From the NCBI RefSeq assembly GCF_030718205.1, contig NZ_JAUZQF010000028.1, forward strand, positions 82,359 to 146,358: a DNA stretch of 64,000 nt, given 5' to 3'. This DNA is from Nonomuraea turcica. Its GTDB lineage: Bacteria > Actinomycetota > Actinomycetes > Streptosporangiales > Streptosporangiaceae. Under the pieces are notes generated by a model. The model worked only from the letters and a program-made list of their open reading frames with translations, ran no database searches and was not told the origin of the DNA. Positions 16,833 to 26,189 of the stretch are shown here, one piece after another. The position numbers and the translations under genes are program-made. How positions within the stretch are numbered: the stretch's first letter is position 1; every line of letters begins with the position of its first letter.

Positions 16833-18005
16833 ATGCGTGTTGATCTGCTCAGCCGGGAGTACCCGCCGGAGGTGTACGGCGGCGCCGGCGTGCACATGGA
16901 ATACCTGGCCAGAGAGCTGCGGCGGCTGGCCGACGTGCGGGTGCGCTGCTTCGGCGCCGACCGCGACGAGCCCGGCGTCTCCGCCTACCGGGTGCCGGGC
17001 GGGCTGCAGGACGCTAACGCGGCCCTGCAGGTGCTCGGCGTCGACCTGGAGATGGCTGCCGCCTGCCAGGGAGCCGACGTCGTCCACTCCCACACCTGGT
17101 ACGCCAACTTCGCCGGGCATGTCGCGAAGCTGTTGCACGGCATCCCGCACGTGGTCACCACGCACAGCCTGGAGCCGCTGCGGCCGTGGAAGGCCGAGCA
17201 GCTCGGCGGCGGCTACACGATCTCGTCGTGGGCCGAGCGCACCGCCCTGGCCGCCGCGGACGCGGTGATCGCGGTCTCGGAGGGCATGCGCCGCGACGTC
17301 CTGGCCGCCTACCCGGAGATCTCGCCGGACAAGGTCAGCGTCATCCACAACGGCATCGACACCGCCGAATACGTCCCTGACCCGGGCCTGGACGTCCTGC
17401 GGAAGCACGGCGTGGACTTGAGCCGGCCCTACGTCGTCTTCGTGGGCCGCATCACCCGCCAGAAGGGCCTGATCCACCTCCTGCACGCGGCACGCTCCTT
17501 CGACCCCGACGCCCAGCTCGTGTTGTGCGCCGGCGCGCCCGACACGACGGAGATCGCGGCCGAGGTGACGCAGCTGGTCCGCGACCTCGACCGCGACGGC
17601 GTCGTCTGGATCCAGGAGATGTTGCCCAAGCCCGAGGTGATCCAGCTGCTGACGCACGCGACGGTGTTCGTGTGCCCGTCGGTCTACGAGCCGATGGGGA
17701 TCGTGAACCTGGAGGCCATGGCCTGCGAGACGGCCGTGGTGGCGACCGCCACCGGCGGCATCCCCGAGGTGGTGGCCGACGGCGAGACGGGGCTGCTCGT
17801 GCCGATCGAGCAGGGCGCCGACGGCACGCCGCACGACCCGGACCGCTTCGCCGCGGACCTGGCCGAACGTGTCAACACCCTGCTGGCGGACCCGGGCCGG
17901 GCCGCCGCGATGGGGAAGGCGGGCCGCGTCAGGGCCGTCGAGCACTTCTCCTGGGAACGCATCGCCCACCGCACCATGGAGCTGTACTCGGCACTGCGCC
18001 CCTGA
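16833..18005 (+). CDS. glgA: Glycogen synthase of the actinobacterial GT4 type (possibly a maltose-1-phosphate synthase)
   Basis: At 390 residues it is shorter than classical GT5 GlgA and matches the corynebacterial/mycobacterial GT4 type. It shows GGAGVHMEYL near residue 13, VVHSHTWYAN, FVGRITRQKGL, and the EX7E region EPMGIVNLEAMACE. It transfers glucose from ADP-glucose. In mycobacteria the homologue was shown to make maltose-1-phosphate (GlgM activity), so the acceptor is uncertain. Divergence from glgC supports a joint role in storage or capsular glucan. Confidence 0.9.
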   Translation: MRVDLLSREYPPEVYGGAGVHMEYLARELRRLADVRVRCFGADRDEPGVSAYRVPGGLQDANAALQVLGVDLEMAAACQGADVVHSHTWYANFAGHVAKLLHGIPHVVTTHSLEPLRPWKAEQLGGGYTISSWAERTALAAADAVIAVSEGMRRDVLAAYPEISPDKVSVIHNGIDTAEYVPDPGLDVLRKHGVDLSRPYVVFVGRITRQKGLIHLLHAARSFDPDAQLVLCAGAPDTTEIAAEVTQLVRDLDRDGVVWIQEMLPKPEVIQLLTHATVFVCPSVYEPMGIVNLEAMACETAVVATATGGIPEVVADGETGLLVPIEQGADGTPHDPDRFAADLAERVNTLLADPGRAAAMGKAGRVRAVEHFSWERIAHRTMELYSALRP

Positions 18006-18021
18006 GCAAGGGCGGTGGCGG

Positions 18022-19047
18022 TCAGACGAGGCCTCTGCGGCTGGCCTGGGCGCCGGCCTGGAAGCGGGTCTCGGCGTTCAGCTCGTCGAGGAGGTGGCGC
18101 AGGCGGCGGCGGAGGCTGCGCGGGCTGGTGCCGAGCTGGCGGGCGATGGCGTCGTCCTTGAGCCCGGCCGCCAGCAACGCCAGCAGCCTGCGGTCGTCGA
18201 GGCCGAGGTCCGTCGCCGGCTCGTCCTCCTGGGCGGGCTCCGGCGAGCTGTCGTGCGACCAGAGCTCGGGGCGCACCGGCAGGGCCTCCCGCCACAGGCG
18301 CTCGAACAGCTCCACCAGCGCCACGACCATGGTGGACCCCCTGATCAGCACGCCGCGCGTCAGCGGCGGGTCCATGTGCAGCGGCATGACCGCCCGCCGG
18401 CGGTCGACGAGCGCCATCTTGAACGGCAGCGAGGGCAGGATCCGCGCCTCCTCGCCCGCCCTGATCAGGCTGCCCACCTCGTCGAGCGCCCCGGTGTGGT
18501 CGAACGCCTCCGGCACGTAGATGGTGCGGTAGCGCACGCCGCTGCGGAGCAGGTCGGTCTGCAGCGGGTTGTGGTAGTCCAGCACGTACGGGGGCCGGTC
18601 GAAGGTCAGCACCTCCTCCTTGGCCTCCTGCTGCAGCCGGACGTACCAGCGGGCCTGCTCCTCGGGCCCGGCCAGGACCTCGAACTGCCCGCTCCCCTCG
18701 GGGTCCGTGCCGACGTTGCGGAAGGCCGCCTCCAGTTCGTCGGCCGTGTCGGTGAGCCGGTCCAGCTCGCTCTGCATGCCCCGGACCAGCGAGCGGATCG
18801 CGGTGCCCGGATTCGTCGCCGTCCAGCGGGGCGAGCGCCCCCATAGGCGGCTGATCAGGCCCCTGGCGCGGAGCCTGCTCAGCGACGACTGGATGCGCCC
18901 CGCGCTCTCGCCGCTCCTCATGACGAGCTCCTGCACGGTGATGCCGGGGCAGGCCAGCACGCACCGGTAGACGTGCTCATCGAACGCGCTGATTCCCACG
19001 ACCTCCAGGGCCCGGCCGTCTTCTAGCATGGCCCCGATCTTGGCCAT
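18022..19047 (-). CDS. TrmB/LuxR-like transcriptional regulator
   Basis: This roughly 341-residue protein has an N-terminal winged helix of TrmB type (AFDEHVYRCVLACPGITVQELVMRSG). A central phospholipase-D-like or ligand-sensing region follows, and a C-terminal LuxR-like helix-turn-helix (RLLALLAAGLKDDAIARQLG, then TSPRSLRRRLRHLL). It diverges from the large subtilase and is its likely regulator. The start is uncertain: ATGs at 19047 and 19029 both fit, and the frame is open to 19167. Neither has a strong ribosome-binding site. Confidence 0.75.
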   Translation of the reverse strand: MAKIGAMLEDGRALEVVGISAFDEHVYRCVLACPGITVQELVMRSGESAGRIQSSLSRLRARGLISRLWGRSPRWTATNPGTAIRSLVRGMQSELDRLTDTADELEAAFRNVGTDPEGSGQFEVLAGPEEQARWYVRLQQEAKEEVLTFDRPPYVLDYHNPLQTDLLRSGVRYRTIYVPEAFDHTGALDEVGSLIRAGEEARILPSLPFKMALVDRRRAVMPLHMDPPLTRGVLIRGSTMVVALVELFERLWREALPVRPELWSHDSSPEPAQEDEPATDLGLDDRRLLALLAAGLKDDAIARQLGTSPRSLRRRLRHLLDELNAETRFQAGAQASRRGLV

Positions 19048-19120
19048 TTCCGGCAGTTGCCGCAATAGGCCACAGGAATCACCTTGTCCCCAAAATTCAC
19101 TGGCAGTTAGAAAGCGGGGT

Positions 19121-22100
19121 GTGCAACAGAGAATCCCCCTTCTGGGCGCCGTGTTACTGGCCGTCACAACGGCCGCCGTACCGGCTCAGGCGGCACCCAC
19201 CCCGCCCCCCGCCCAGGTAGAGCCCGCGAAGACGATCACCCTCATCACCGGGGACAAGGTCACCCTCCGCGCGCTCCCCAACAAGCAGACCCAGCTCGAC
19301 ATCGCTCCCGCCCCCGGCCGGGAGAAGATCGACTTCGTGCACCGCCGGTCCACAGAGGGGCTCAGTATCGTGCCCGTGGACGCCATGCCCCTCCTGGCGA
19401 CGGGCACACTAGACCCCCGGCTGTTCAACGTCACCAAGCTGGCCGCGCTCGGCTACGACGACGCCGCCAGCCCCGGGCTCCCGCTCATCCTGACGTACCC
19501 GGAGCAGGCCGGCGTCGCCACGCTCAGGGCCGCGGGCGGGCGCCCGCTGCCCGCGATCAACGGCGTGGCCAGGAACGAGCCCCGTACCGGTGCGCTCTGG
19601 AAGACACTGACCGCGCAGGCCAGGACGGCGGTGACGCCCGCGAAGATCTGGCTCGACGGCAAGGCCAAGGTGTCGCTCGACGTCAGCGTCCCGCACATCG
19701 GCGCGCCCGCGGCCTGGGCGGCCGGCCACACCGGCAAGGACGTCCCCGTCGCGGTCCTCGACACCGGCTACGACCCCGCCCACCCCGATCTGCAGGGCCT
19801 GGTCGTCAAGGCCGAGAACTTCACCTCCGAGCCGGACACGCGCGACCTGCACGGCCACGGCACCCACGTCTCCTCCACGATCGCCGGCTCCGGCGCCGCC
19901 TCGGGCGGCACGCACAAGGGCGTCGCCCCCGGCGCCCGGCTGCTCGTCGGCAAGGTCTGCGACCAGAGCGGGTTCTGTCCCGACTCGGGCATCATCGAGG
20001 GCATGACGTGGGCGGCGGAGAACGGCGCCCGCGTCGCCAACCTCAGCCTCGGCGGCCCCGACGCGCCCGGCACCGACCCGCTGGAGCAGGCCGTCGACAA
20101 CCTCACGGAGAAGTACGGCACGCTGTTCGTGATCGCCGCGGGCAACGACGGGCCCCAGCACCTCGGTTCCCCGGGCAGCGCGGACAGCGCGCTGTCGGTC
20201 GGCGCCTCCCACCGCGACGCCGACAGGGTGGCCGACTTCAGCAGCACCGGCCCGCGCCCCGGCGACGCCGCGGTCAAGCCGGACCTCATCGCGCCCGGCG
20301 TGGGCATCGTCGCCGCCAGGGCCGCCGCCGGACAACCCGGTGAGGACTCCTACACGGCGATGAGCGGCACATCCATGGCCACCCCGCACGTGGCGGGCGC
20401 CGCGGCGATCGTCGCCGGCCTGCACCCCGACTGGAAGGCCGGCCGCATCAAGGCCGCGCTCATGGCGTCCACCGCCCCCGGTGCCGAGCTGGGCGCCTAC
20501 GTCCAGGGCTCCGGCCGCGTGGACGTCGCCCGGGCCATCACCCAGCAGGTCACGGCCGAGCCGGTCTCGCTCTCCATGGGAGACGTCGAGCTGCCCGACA
20601 CCCAGCCGAAGGAGCGCACGCTCACCTACCGCAACGACGGCGACGCCGCCATCCGGCTGGAGCTCGAGGTGACGGCCAAGGACGGGCACGGCGAGCCGGC
20701 GACGGTGTTCGCGCTCGGCGCCACCACGGTCGAGGTGCCCGCGCACGGCACCGCCCAGGTCACTGTGACCGCCCGGCCCGGCGCCACCGGCATCTACAGC
20801 GGCACGGTCGTGGCCGAGGGCGGCGGCGTCACCGTACGCACCGGCATCGGCATGCGCGTCGAACCGGAGAAGCGCGGCCTCAAGCTGACCTTCACCGGCA
20901 CGGACGGGCGGCCCGCCCAGAACGCCTTCGCCGGGGTGATCGACCTCGACGTCAAGGAACAGACCAACTATGACATCGCCGGCGGCACCCTGGACCTGCG
21001 GCTGCTCAAGGGTCACCGCTACACGGTCGTCACCTTGATGGCCGACCACGACGGCACGCTGGTGATGGCGGCCGAGCCGGAGTTCACCCTCGACGCCGAC
21101 CGCACGGTCACCGCCGACGCCCGCCGGGCCAAGCCGGTGGACGTGCGTACAGAGGAGCCGACCGCGCGGCTGGCCATCGGCCTGTTCGGCATGCTGCAGC
21201 TCGTCGAGGGCATGCAGCCCTTCGGTTTGGACGTGGACCTGAACTCCCTGTGGGGCGCGGACCGCATCGAAGGCATCAAGGCCATCCCGACGACCCGCAC
21301 GGCCAGCAAGAACTTCGCCTACTACCGCTGGACCCAGTGGGCCAAGCCCAAAGACGACGGCAGCTATGACGACAGCCCGTACTTCTACCACCTGATGAAG
21401 GCCGAGCCGCGCATCCCCGCCGACCCCGGCTACCGCCCGCGCCGCCGCGACCTGGCCGAGGTCACCTCCACGTACGCCACGCAGCACGACGTGAAGTTCG
21501 GCGAGCACATGGCGCTGCCCGTGCTGTACGGAACGGAGCTGGCGTGGATGCCCTACAGCCACGTCTCCCGCCTCTCGCTGCCCTTCCGCAGGACCGAGTA
21601 CTACACGCCCGGCGACACCGGCTGGTACCCGTCCTTCGTCCAGTACCGCACGCCCCCGGACGGCCTGAACGACCTCGACCAGTTCTTCTTCGGCAAGACC
21701 ACCGTCTACCGGGCCGGCCAGAAGACCACCGACCGCTGGAACAACGGCGTCTTCGCGGCCGGGCTCAGCCCCGGCGGGGACCTCAACTGGCGTGAGGACA
21801 ACATGCTGCAGTTCGCGGCCGGCCTGTTCGAGGACGGCACCCCCGACCGCATCTCCTACGGCGAGTACGCCTCCCCGCAGGCCAAGCTCTACCGCGACGG
21901 AAAGGAGATCTACGCCGCCGACTACCTGCCCGGCTGGATCGACGTGCCCGCAGAGCAGAAGGAGAGCGACTACCGGCTCACCATGACCGCCGACCGCGAT
22001 CCGGCCCAGACCAAGATGTCCACGCGGGTCAGCGCCGAGTGGCGGTTCCGGTCGAAGACCCCCGAGCCGGGCAAGCGGCAGGTGCTGCCGCTGCTGGCCG

Positions 22101-22411
22101 TCAAGATCAGCCCAGAGCTGGACGAGCGCAACCGGGCAGCCGTGGGCCACATGCGCATCCCGCTACGCCTGCAGCGCCAGGACGGCTCGCCCGACCTGAA
22201 GCTGCGCACGCTCACGGTGGAGATCTCCTACGACGACGGCCGCACCTGGCTGCCCACGCTGGTGCATCCGTCGGCCAAGGGCGGCTGGTCCGCCGAGACC
22301 TGGCACCCGGCCGGGGCGCGGGGGACATTCGCCTCGCTGCGCGTCAAGGCCGCCGACACCGGCGGCAACGCTTTCGCCGAGACCGTCATCAGGGCGTACC
22401 AGATCAAGTGA
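19121..22411 (+). CDS. Large secreted S8 (subtilisin-like) serine protease
   Basis: This roughly 1,096-residue protein begins with a signal peptide ending AVPAQA. A pro-region follows to about 190. The catalytic triad sits in AVLDTGYDPAHPDL (Asp about 214), HGHGTHV (His about 246) and GTSMATPHVAGAA (Ser about 418). The remaining 600 or so residues contain an Ig-like segment (about 480-590) and a long region rich in Trp and Tyr that I cannot assign. The GTG at 19121 places the signal peptide at the N-terminus. The open frame reaches 19028, but that would overlap the divergent regulator's start. A strong hairpin follows the stop. Confidence 0.88.
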   Translation: MQQRIPLLGAVLLAVTTAAVPAQAAPTPPPAQVEPAKTITLITGDKVTLRALPNKQTQLDIAPAPGREKIDFVHRRSTEGLSIVPVDAMPLLATGTLDPRLFNVTKLAALGYDDAASPGLPLILTYPEQAGVATLRAAGGRPLPAINGVARNEPRTGALWKTLTAQARTAVTPAKIWLDGKAKVSLDVSVPHIGAPAAWAAGHTGKDVPVAVLDTGYDPAHPDLQGLVVKAENFTSEPDTRDLHGHGTHVSSTIAGSGAASGGTHKGVAPGARLLVGKVCDQSGFCPDSGIIEGMTWAAENGARVANLSLGGPDAPGTDPLEQAVDNLTEKYGTLFVIAAGNDGPQHLGSPGSADSALSVGASHRDADRVADFSSTGPRPGDAAVKPDLIAPGVGIVAARAAAGQPGEDSYTAMSGTSMATPHVAGAAAIVAGLHPDWKAGRIKAALMASTAPGAELGAYVQGSGRVDVARAITQQVTAEPVSLSMGDVELPDTQPKERTLTYRNDGDAAIRLELEVTAKDGHGEPATVFALGATTVEVPAHGTAQVTVTARPGATGIYSGTVVAEGGGVTVRTGIGMRVEPEKRGLKLTFTGTDGRPAQNAFAGVIDLDVKEQTNYDIAGGTLDLRLLKGHRYTVVTLMADHDGTLVMAAEPEFTLDADRTVTADARRAKPVDVRTEEPTARLAIGLFGMLQLVEGMQPFGLDVDLNSLWGADRIEGIKAIPTTRTASKNFAYYRWTQWAKPKDDGSYDDSPYFYHLMKAEPRIPADPGYRPRRRDLAEVTSTYATQHDVKFGEHMALPVLYGTELAWMPYSHVSRLSLPFRRTEYYTPGDTGWYPSFVQYRTPPDGLNDLDQFFFGKTTVYRAGQKTTDRWNNGVFAAGLSPGGDLNWREDNMLQFAAGLFEDGTPDRISYGEYASPQAKLYRDGKEIYAADYLPGWIDVPAEQKESDYRLTMTADRDPAQTKMSTRVSAEWRFRSKTPEPGKRQVLPLLAVKISPELDERNRAAVGHMRIPLRLQRQDGSPDLKLRTLTVEISYDDGRTWLPTLVHPSAKGGWSAETWHPAGARGTFASLRVKAADTGGNAFAETVIRAYQIK

Positions 22412-22418
22412 TTCAAGC

Positions 22419-22446
22419 GGAAGGCCCCGCTTCGGCGGGGCCTTCC
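22419..22446. terminator. Bidirectional hairpin terminator
   Basis: GGAAGGCCCCGC pairs perfectly with GCGGGGCCTTCC around a TTCG loop (12-base stem). It lies between two convergent stops, at 22411 and 22453, and can serve both the subtilase and the reductase gene. There is no strong T-run, as is usual in high-GC actinomycetes. Confidence 0.85.
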
Positions 22447-22452
22447 GGCCAT

Positions 22453-22857
22453 TTAGGTGATGCGCTCGAGAACGACGACCGGGATGTCGCGGTCGGTCTT
22501 GCGCTGGTATTCGTCGTAGTCCGGCCACGTGCTCGTCATGAGCCGCCAGAGCACGGGCTTGTCCTCGCCGCTCGCCGTGTGGGCACGGGCCTTGAACTTG
22601 TCGCCCTTGACCTGCACCTCGACGTCAGGGTTGGCCTTCAGGTTCTTGTACCACTCGGGATGGTCGGGATCCCCGCCCTTGGAGGCCACGACCACGTGGT
22701 CGTCGCCGTGCCGCTGGTAGATGAGCGGGGTCGTGTATGGTTTGCCCGATTTGCGGCCTTTGGTGGTGAGGAGGAGGACTGTGGTGTTGTTCCAGTCGTG
22801 TCCTTCCGCGCCGTCGGTCTCCTGATAGCGCCGGACGTGTTCCTTGCCATAGAGCAT
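22453..22857 (-). CDS. Deazaflavin (F420)-dependent nitroreductase-family protein
   Basis: This 134-residue protein resembles the Ddn/DUF385 family of split-beta-barrel flavin/F420 enzymes. NTTVLLLTTKGRKSGKPYTTPLIYQ is the cofactor-phosphate-binding region. HPEWYKNLKANPDVEV is the second hallmark. These enzymes reduce small substrates using F420H2; the natural substrate is unknown. It is transcribed alone toward the shared terminator. The length fits the family. Confidence 0.88.
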   Translation of the reverse strand: MLYGKEHVRRYQETDGAEGHDWNNTTVLLLTTKGRKSGKPYTTPLIYQRHGDDHVVVASKGGDPDHPEWYKNLKANPDVEVQVKGDKFKARAHTASGEDKPVLWRLMTSTWPDYDEYQRKTDRDIPVVVLERIT

Positions 22858-22944
22858 GCCGTGCAGCTACCCACCTCCGGCGTGACCTCACCGTTACTCG
22901 ACGGGGTCTGTACGAGAAGTTAACAAGACTGGCACACTGCATTT

Positions 22945-22985
22945 GTGTAAGCGCTTACACCGCCCCATGATGAAAGCGCTTACAC
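22945..22985. promoter_or_regulatory. Twin LacI-type operators upstream of the LacI-led operon
   Basis: GTGTAAGCGCTTACAC (22945-22960) is a perfect 16-base palindrome. A second copy, GAAAGCGCTTACAC, lies at 22972-22985 with the same AAGCGCTT core. The core-to-core spacing is about 26 bases. The second copy sits only a few bases before the AAAGGAG ribosome-binding site of the LacI gene. This points to autoregulation of the whole operon by its first gene. Confidence 0.75.
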
Positions 22986-22999
22986 AAAGGAGTGGCTCT

Positions 23000-23995
23000 A
23001 TGGACGTGACCATCTACGAGGTGGCCCAACGCGCCGGCGTGTCGATCGCGACCGTGTCCAGGGCCCTGCGCGGCACCGGACCCGTCGCGGCCAAGACGCG
23101 CGAGAAGGTGCTCAAGGCCGTCGAGGAGCTCAACTTCACGCCCAGCCGCCTCGGTGTCAGCCTGGCCGAGGGCCGGCACGCCGCCAACGGCGTCGTCTTC
23201 CCCGACCTCGCCGGCCCCTACTACACCGAGGTGCTGCTCGGCTACGAGGAGGTCGCCTCCGAGCTGGGCCGCTCGGTGGTCATCCTGTCGACCAAGGGCC
23301 GCACCAGGGTCAACGACCTGATCAAGGACCTGGCCGGGCGCGTGGACGGCCTGCTGGTCTTCGGCCACGCCGTCCCCGACCCGCTGATCGCCGAGCTGGT
23401 GAGGCTCGGCGTGCGGCTGGTGGTCATCTCCCGCGACCCGCTGCCCGGCGCGGACACGCTGCGCAGCGAGAACACCGCCTCGGCGCGGGCGCTGGCCGAG
23501 CACCTGGCCGGCCACGGCTACGAGCGCTTCGCGTTCCTCGGCGCGCCGCTGACCAGCGGCGACGACGTGGACGAGCGCTGGCGCGGCGTGCGGTCGGTGC
23601 TCGGCGGCGCGATCGAGGCCGTGGCCACGCGGGAGTACACCGTGGAGTGCGGCTTCGACGCCGCCAGGGCGCTGCTCAAGGACAAGCGGCCGGAGGCCAT
23701 CGTCTGCTCCGACGACGAGGTGGCGCTGGGGGCGCTGCTCGCCGCCGAGGAGCTCGGCCTCGACGTGCCCGGCGACGTGGCCGTCACCGGCTGGGACGAC
23801 ATCATGGCCGCCCGCCACGCCAGACCCGCGCTGACCACCGTGCGCCAGCCGATGCGCGAGCTCGGCGCCCGCGCCGCCCGCGCGCTCGACGAGCTGATCA
23901 CCGGCGTCCGCGACACGCCGAGCCACCTCATCCTGACCACCGAGCTGGTCGTGCGCGCCAGCTGCGGTCCCCACCCCCAGGAGGTAAGAACGTGA
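23000..23995 (+). CDS. LacI-family repressor (first gene of a sugar-uptake operon)
   Basis: This 331-residue protein has the N-terminal helix-turn-helix and hinge (TIYEVAQRAGVSIATVSRAL), followed by a periplasmic-binding-protein-like sensor domain. The ATG at 23000 has AAAGGAG upstream; longer frames start inside the operator palindrome. It is unusual in being the first gene of the operon it probably controls. Its stop overlaps the GTG of the binding-protein gene (GTGA). The inducer is probably a sugar released by the downstream glycosidases. Confidence 0.9.
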   Translation: MDVTIYEVAQRAGVSIATVSRALRGTGPVAAKTREKVLKAVEELNFTPSRLGVSLAEGRHAANGVVFPDLAGPYYTEVLLGYEEVASELGRSVVILSTKGRTRVNDLIKDLAGRVDGLLVFGHAVPDPLIAELVRLGVRLVVISRDPLPGADTLRSENTASARALAEHLAGHGYERFAFLGAPLTSGDDVDERWRGVRSVLGGAIEAVATREYTVECGFDAARALLKDKRPEAIVCSDDEVALGALLAAEELGLDVPGDVAVTGWDDIMAARHARPALTTVRQPMRELGARAARALDELITGVRDTPSHLILTTELVVRASCGPHPQEVRT

Positions 23996-25269
23996 ACACC
24001 ATCACCCGGCGCGCCGGAGCCCGCGCCATCGGCGGCCTGCTGGCTCTCGCGATCCTGGCCGCAGGCTGCGGCCGCGACGCCGCCCAGGCGCCCGAGCAGG
24101 CGCAGAACGTCACGACCGGCAAGGTCACGGGGGAGGTCACGGTCTGGGCGATGGGGGAGGAAGGCAAGGCGCTCGGCACGTTCGTCAAGGACTTCGAGAG
24201 CGCCAACCCCGGCGTGAAGGTCAACGTCACGGCGATCGGATGGGACGTGGCGCATGACAAGATCACCGCGGCCATCGCGGGCGGCGCCACCCCCGACGTG
24301 AGCATGATCGGCTCGACCTGGTCGGGCGAGCTGGCCAAGACCGGCGCCCTCGACCCCACCCCGCCCAATCTGGTGGACAAGGCGGCGTTCTTCCCCGGCG
24401 CGTGGCAGACGGTCGAGCTCAACGGCACGGCGTACGGGGTGCCGTGGTACGTCGAGACCCGCGTCCTCTACTACCGCACCGACCAGGCGAAGAAGGCCGG
24501 AGTGGAGCCGCCGAAGACCTGGCGGGAGTTCACCGAGTTCGCCAGGGCGCTCAAGGACAAGGGCGGGGCCAAGGACGGCTTCCAGCAGAGCTACACGCTC
24601 GGCGCGTCCTGGCAGGAGACGCTGCCGCTGATCTGGCAGGCCGGCGGCGAGATCGTCAAGGACGGCCGATACACCTTCGACACCCCCGAGGCGGTGACCG
24701 CACTCAAGCAGTACGAGTCGCTGTTCAAGCAGAAGCTCGCCCCGACCAACACGGCCGAGGGCGCCTTCCCGCAGACCTTCATCAAGGGCGAGGTCGGCGG
24801 CTTCTTCTCAGGCCCGTGGATGATCGGGGTGCTCAACAACGACGGCGGGCCGGAGTTCAAGGACAAGTTCGACGTCGCCCCCTACCCCAAGGGGCCCGTC
24901 TCGGGCACCAGCTTCATCGGCGGCTCCGCCATGGCGGTGTTCAAGAAGGCGAAGAACCGTGACGCCGCCTGGACGTTCCTGCAGTGGCTGAGCGAGCCGA
25001 AGGTGCAGGCCAAGTGGTATACGACGGTCAAGGCGCTGCCTGCCGTGCAGGTGGCCTGGCAGGAGCCCGAGCTGACCGCCGACAAGCAGCTGGCCGTCTT
25101 CGGCGAGCAGCTCAAGGACGCCAAGACGCCGCCGCCGTTCCCGACGTGGGAGCAGGTGGCCAGGGTGCTCGAGGCGGAGCTGGAGAAGCTGGCCCGCGGC
25201 GCCCAGACCCCCGAGCAGACGGCCAAGTCCATCCAGTCGCAGGCCGACACGATCGGGACCGGCCTGTGA
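23992..25269 (+). CDS. Sugar ABC transporter substrate-binding lipoprotein
   Basis: This 425-residue family-1 extracellular solute-binding protein has a lipoprotein signal with lipobox LAAGC near residue 24. Mature motifs include TVWAMGEEGKALG near the N-terminus, SMIGSTWSGELA, and GPWMIGVLNN and SFIGGSAMAVFKK further on. It delivers a sugar or oligosaccharide to the two downstream permeases. The GTG start and the next GTG both overlap stop codons. No ATPase gene follows, suggesting a shared MsiK-type ATPase. Confidence 0.92.
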   Translation: MNTITRRAGARAIGGLLALAILAAGCGRDAAQAPEQAQNVTTGKVTGEVTVWAMGEEGKALGTFVKDFESANPGVKVNVTAIGWDVAHDKITAAIAGGATPDVSMIGSTWSGELAKTGALDPTPPNLVDKAAFFPGAWQTVELNGTAYGVPWYVETRVLYYRTDQAKKAGVEPPKTWREFTEFARALKDKGGAKDGFQQSYTLGASWQETLPLIWQAGGEIVKDGRYTFDTPEAVTALKQYESLFKQKLAPTNTAEGAFPQTFIKGEVGGFFSGPWMIGVLNNDGGPEFKDKFDVAPYPKGPVSGTSFIGGSAMAVFKKAKNRDAAWTFLQWLSEPKVQAKWYTTVKALPAVQVAWQEPELTADKQLAVFGEQLKDAKTPPPFPTWEQVARVLEAELEKLARGAQTPEQTAKSIQSQADTIGTGL

Positions 25270-26189
25270 ACCTGGCGGTCCCCACGACGGGACGGGCGGC
25301 GGACGTCGTCCGGATCGCGTTACGCCGGAGCTGGATCGGCTGGATGTTCATCCTGCCGTTCGTGGTGCTGTTCGTGGTGTTCTACCTGGGGCCGCTGCTC
25401 GTCGGCATCGGCATGAGCTTCACCGACATGCGCAGCACCGACGTGACGAACCCGTTCGCCGTCGACCTCGTCGGCGTCGACAACTACCTGCGGCTGGTCA
25501 ACGACGGCGCCATGCGGCGGGCGGCGGTCAACACGCTCGTGTTCGTGGTCACGACGCTGCCGCTGACCATCGGGCTCGGGCTGGCCGCCGCCGTCCTGCT
25601 CAACTCGGGCATCGCCCGCCTGCCCGCGGCGTTCTTCCGGCTCGGCTACTACCTGCCGAACATCACCAGCATCATCGGCATCGCCGTGGCGTGGAAGTTC
25701 CTCCTGGAGCCCGAGGCCGGCCTGGTCAACCGGCTGCTGGAGCTGGTCGGCGTCCAGGGCCCGAACTGGCTGCAGAACCAGAGCACCGCCCTGCCCGCGA
25801 TCATCGTCATGACCGCCTGGCGTAGCTTCGGCTTCAACATGGTCGTGCTGCTGGCCGCGCTCCAGACCATCCCGAGAGAGCTGTACGAGGCCGCGGAGGT
25901 GGACGGCGCCGGACGGTGGGCCCGTTTCCGCTCGGTGACCGTGCCCTCGCTCCGCCCCGTGCTGCTGTTCTGCACCGTCTACAGCTCGGTCGGGTTCATG
26001 CAGTTCCTGGAGGAGCCGCTGGTGATGACCCGCGGCGGACCGCTGAACGCCACGCTGTCGGCGTCGCTGGCGATCTTCAACCAGTTCGGGGTCGGCAACT
26101 ACGGCTACGCCGGCGCCGCCTCGACGGTGTTGTTCGCCGTGATCGTGGCGCTGGCCGTCCTGCAGCTGAGGCTGGGGAGGAGCAGGTGA
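25266..26189 (+). CDS. Sugar ABC transporter permease (MalF-like)
   Basis: This 307-residue protein has about six transmembrane segments, beginning WMFILPFVVLFVVFYLGP. The cytoplasmic EAA loop EAAEVDGAGRWARFRSVTVP couples it to the ATPase. The GTG at 25266 overlaps the stop of the binding-protein gene. It pairs with the next permease. Confidence 0.92.
   Translation: MNLAVPTTGRAADVVRIALRRSWIGWMFILPFVVLFVVFYLGPLLVGIGMSFTDMRSTDVTNPFAVDLVGVDNYLRLVNDGAMRRAAVNTLVFVVTTLPLTIGLGLAAAVLLNSGIARLPAAFFRLGYYLPNITSIIGIAVAWKFLLEPEAGLVNRLLELVGVQGPNWLQNQSTALPAIIVMTAWRSFGFNMVVLLAALQTIPRELYEAAEVDGAGRWARFRSVTVPSLRPVLLFCTVYSSVGFMQFLEEPLVMTRGGPLNATLSASLAIFNQFGVGNYGYAGAASTVLFAVIVALAVLQLRLGRSR

Noticed and set aside
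19409..22150. A 913-codon minus-strand frame opposite the subtilase
   Set aside because: Composition (Gly/Val/Arg-rich, no motifs) and full overlap with a clear S8 protease show it is a high-GC artefact.
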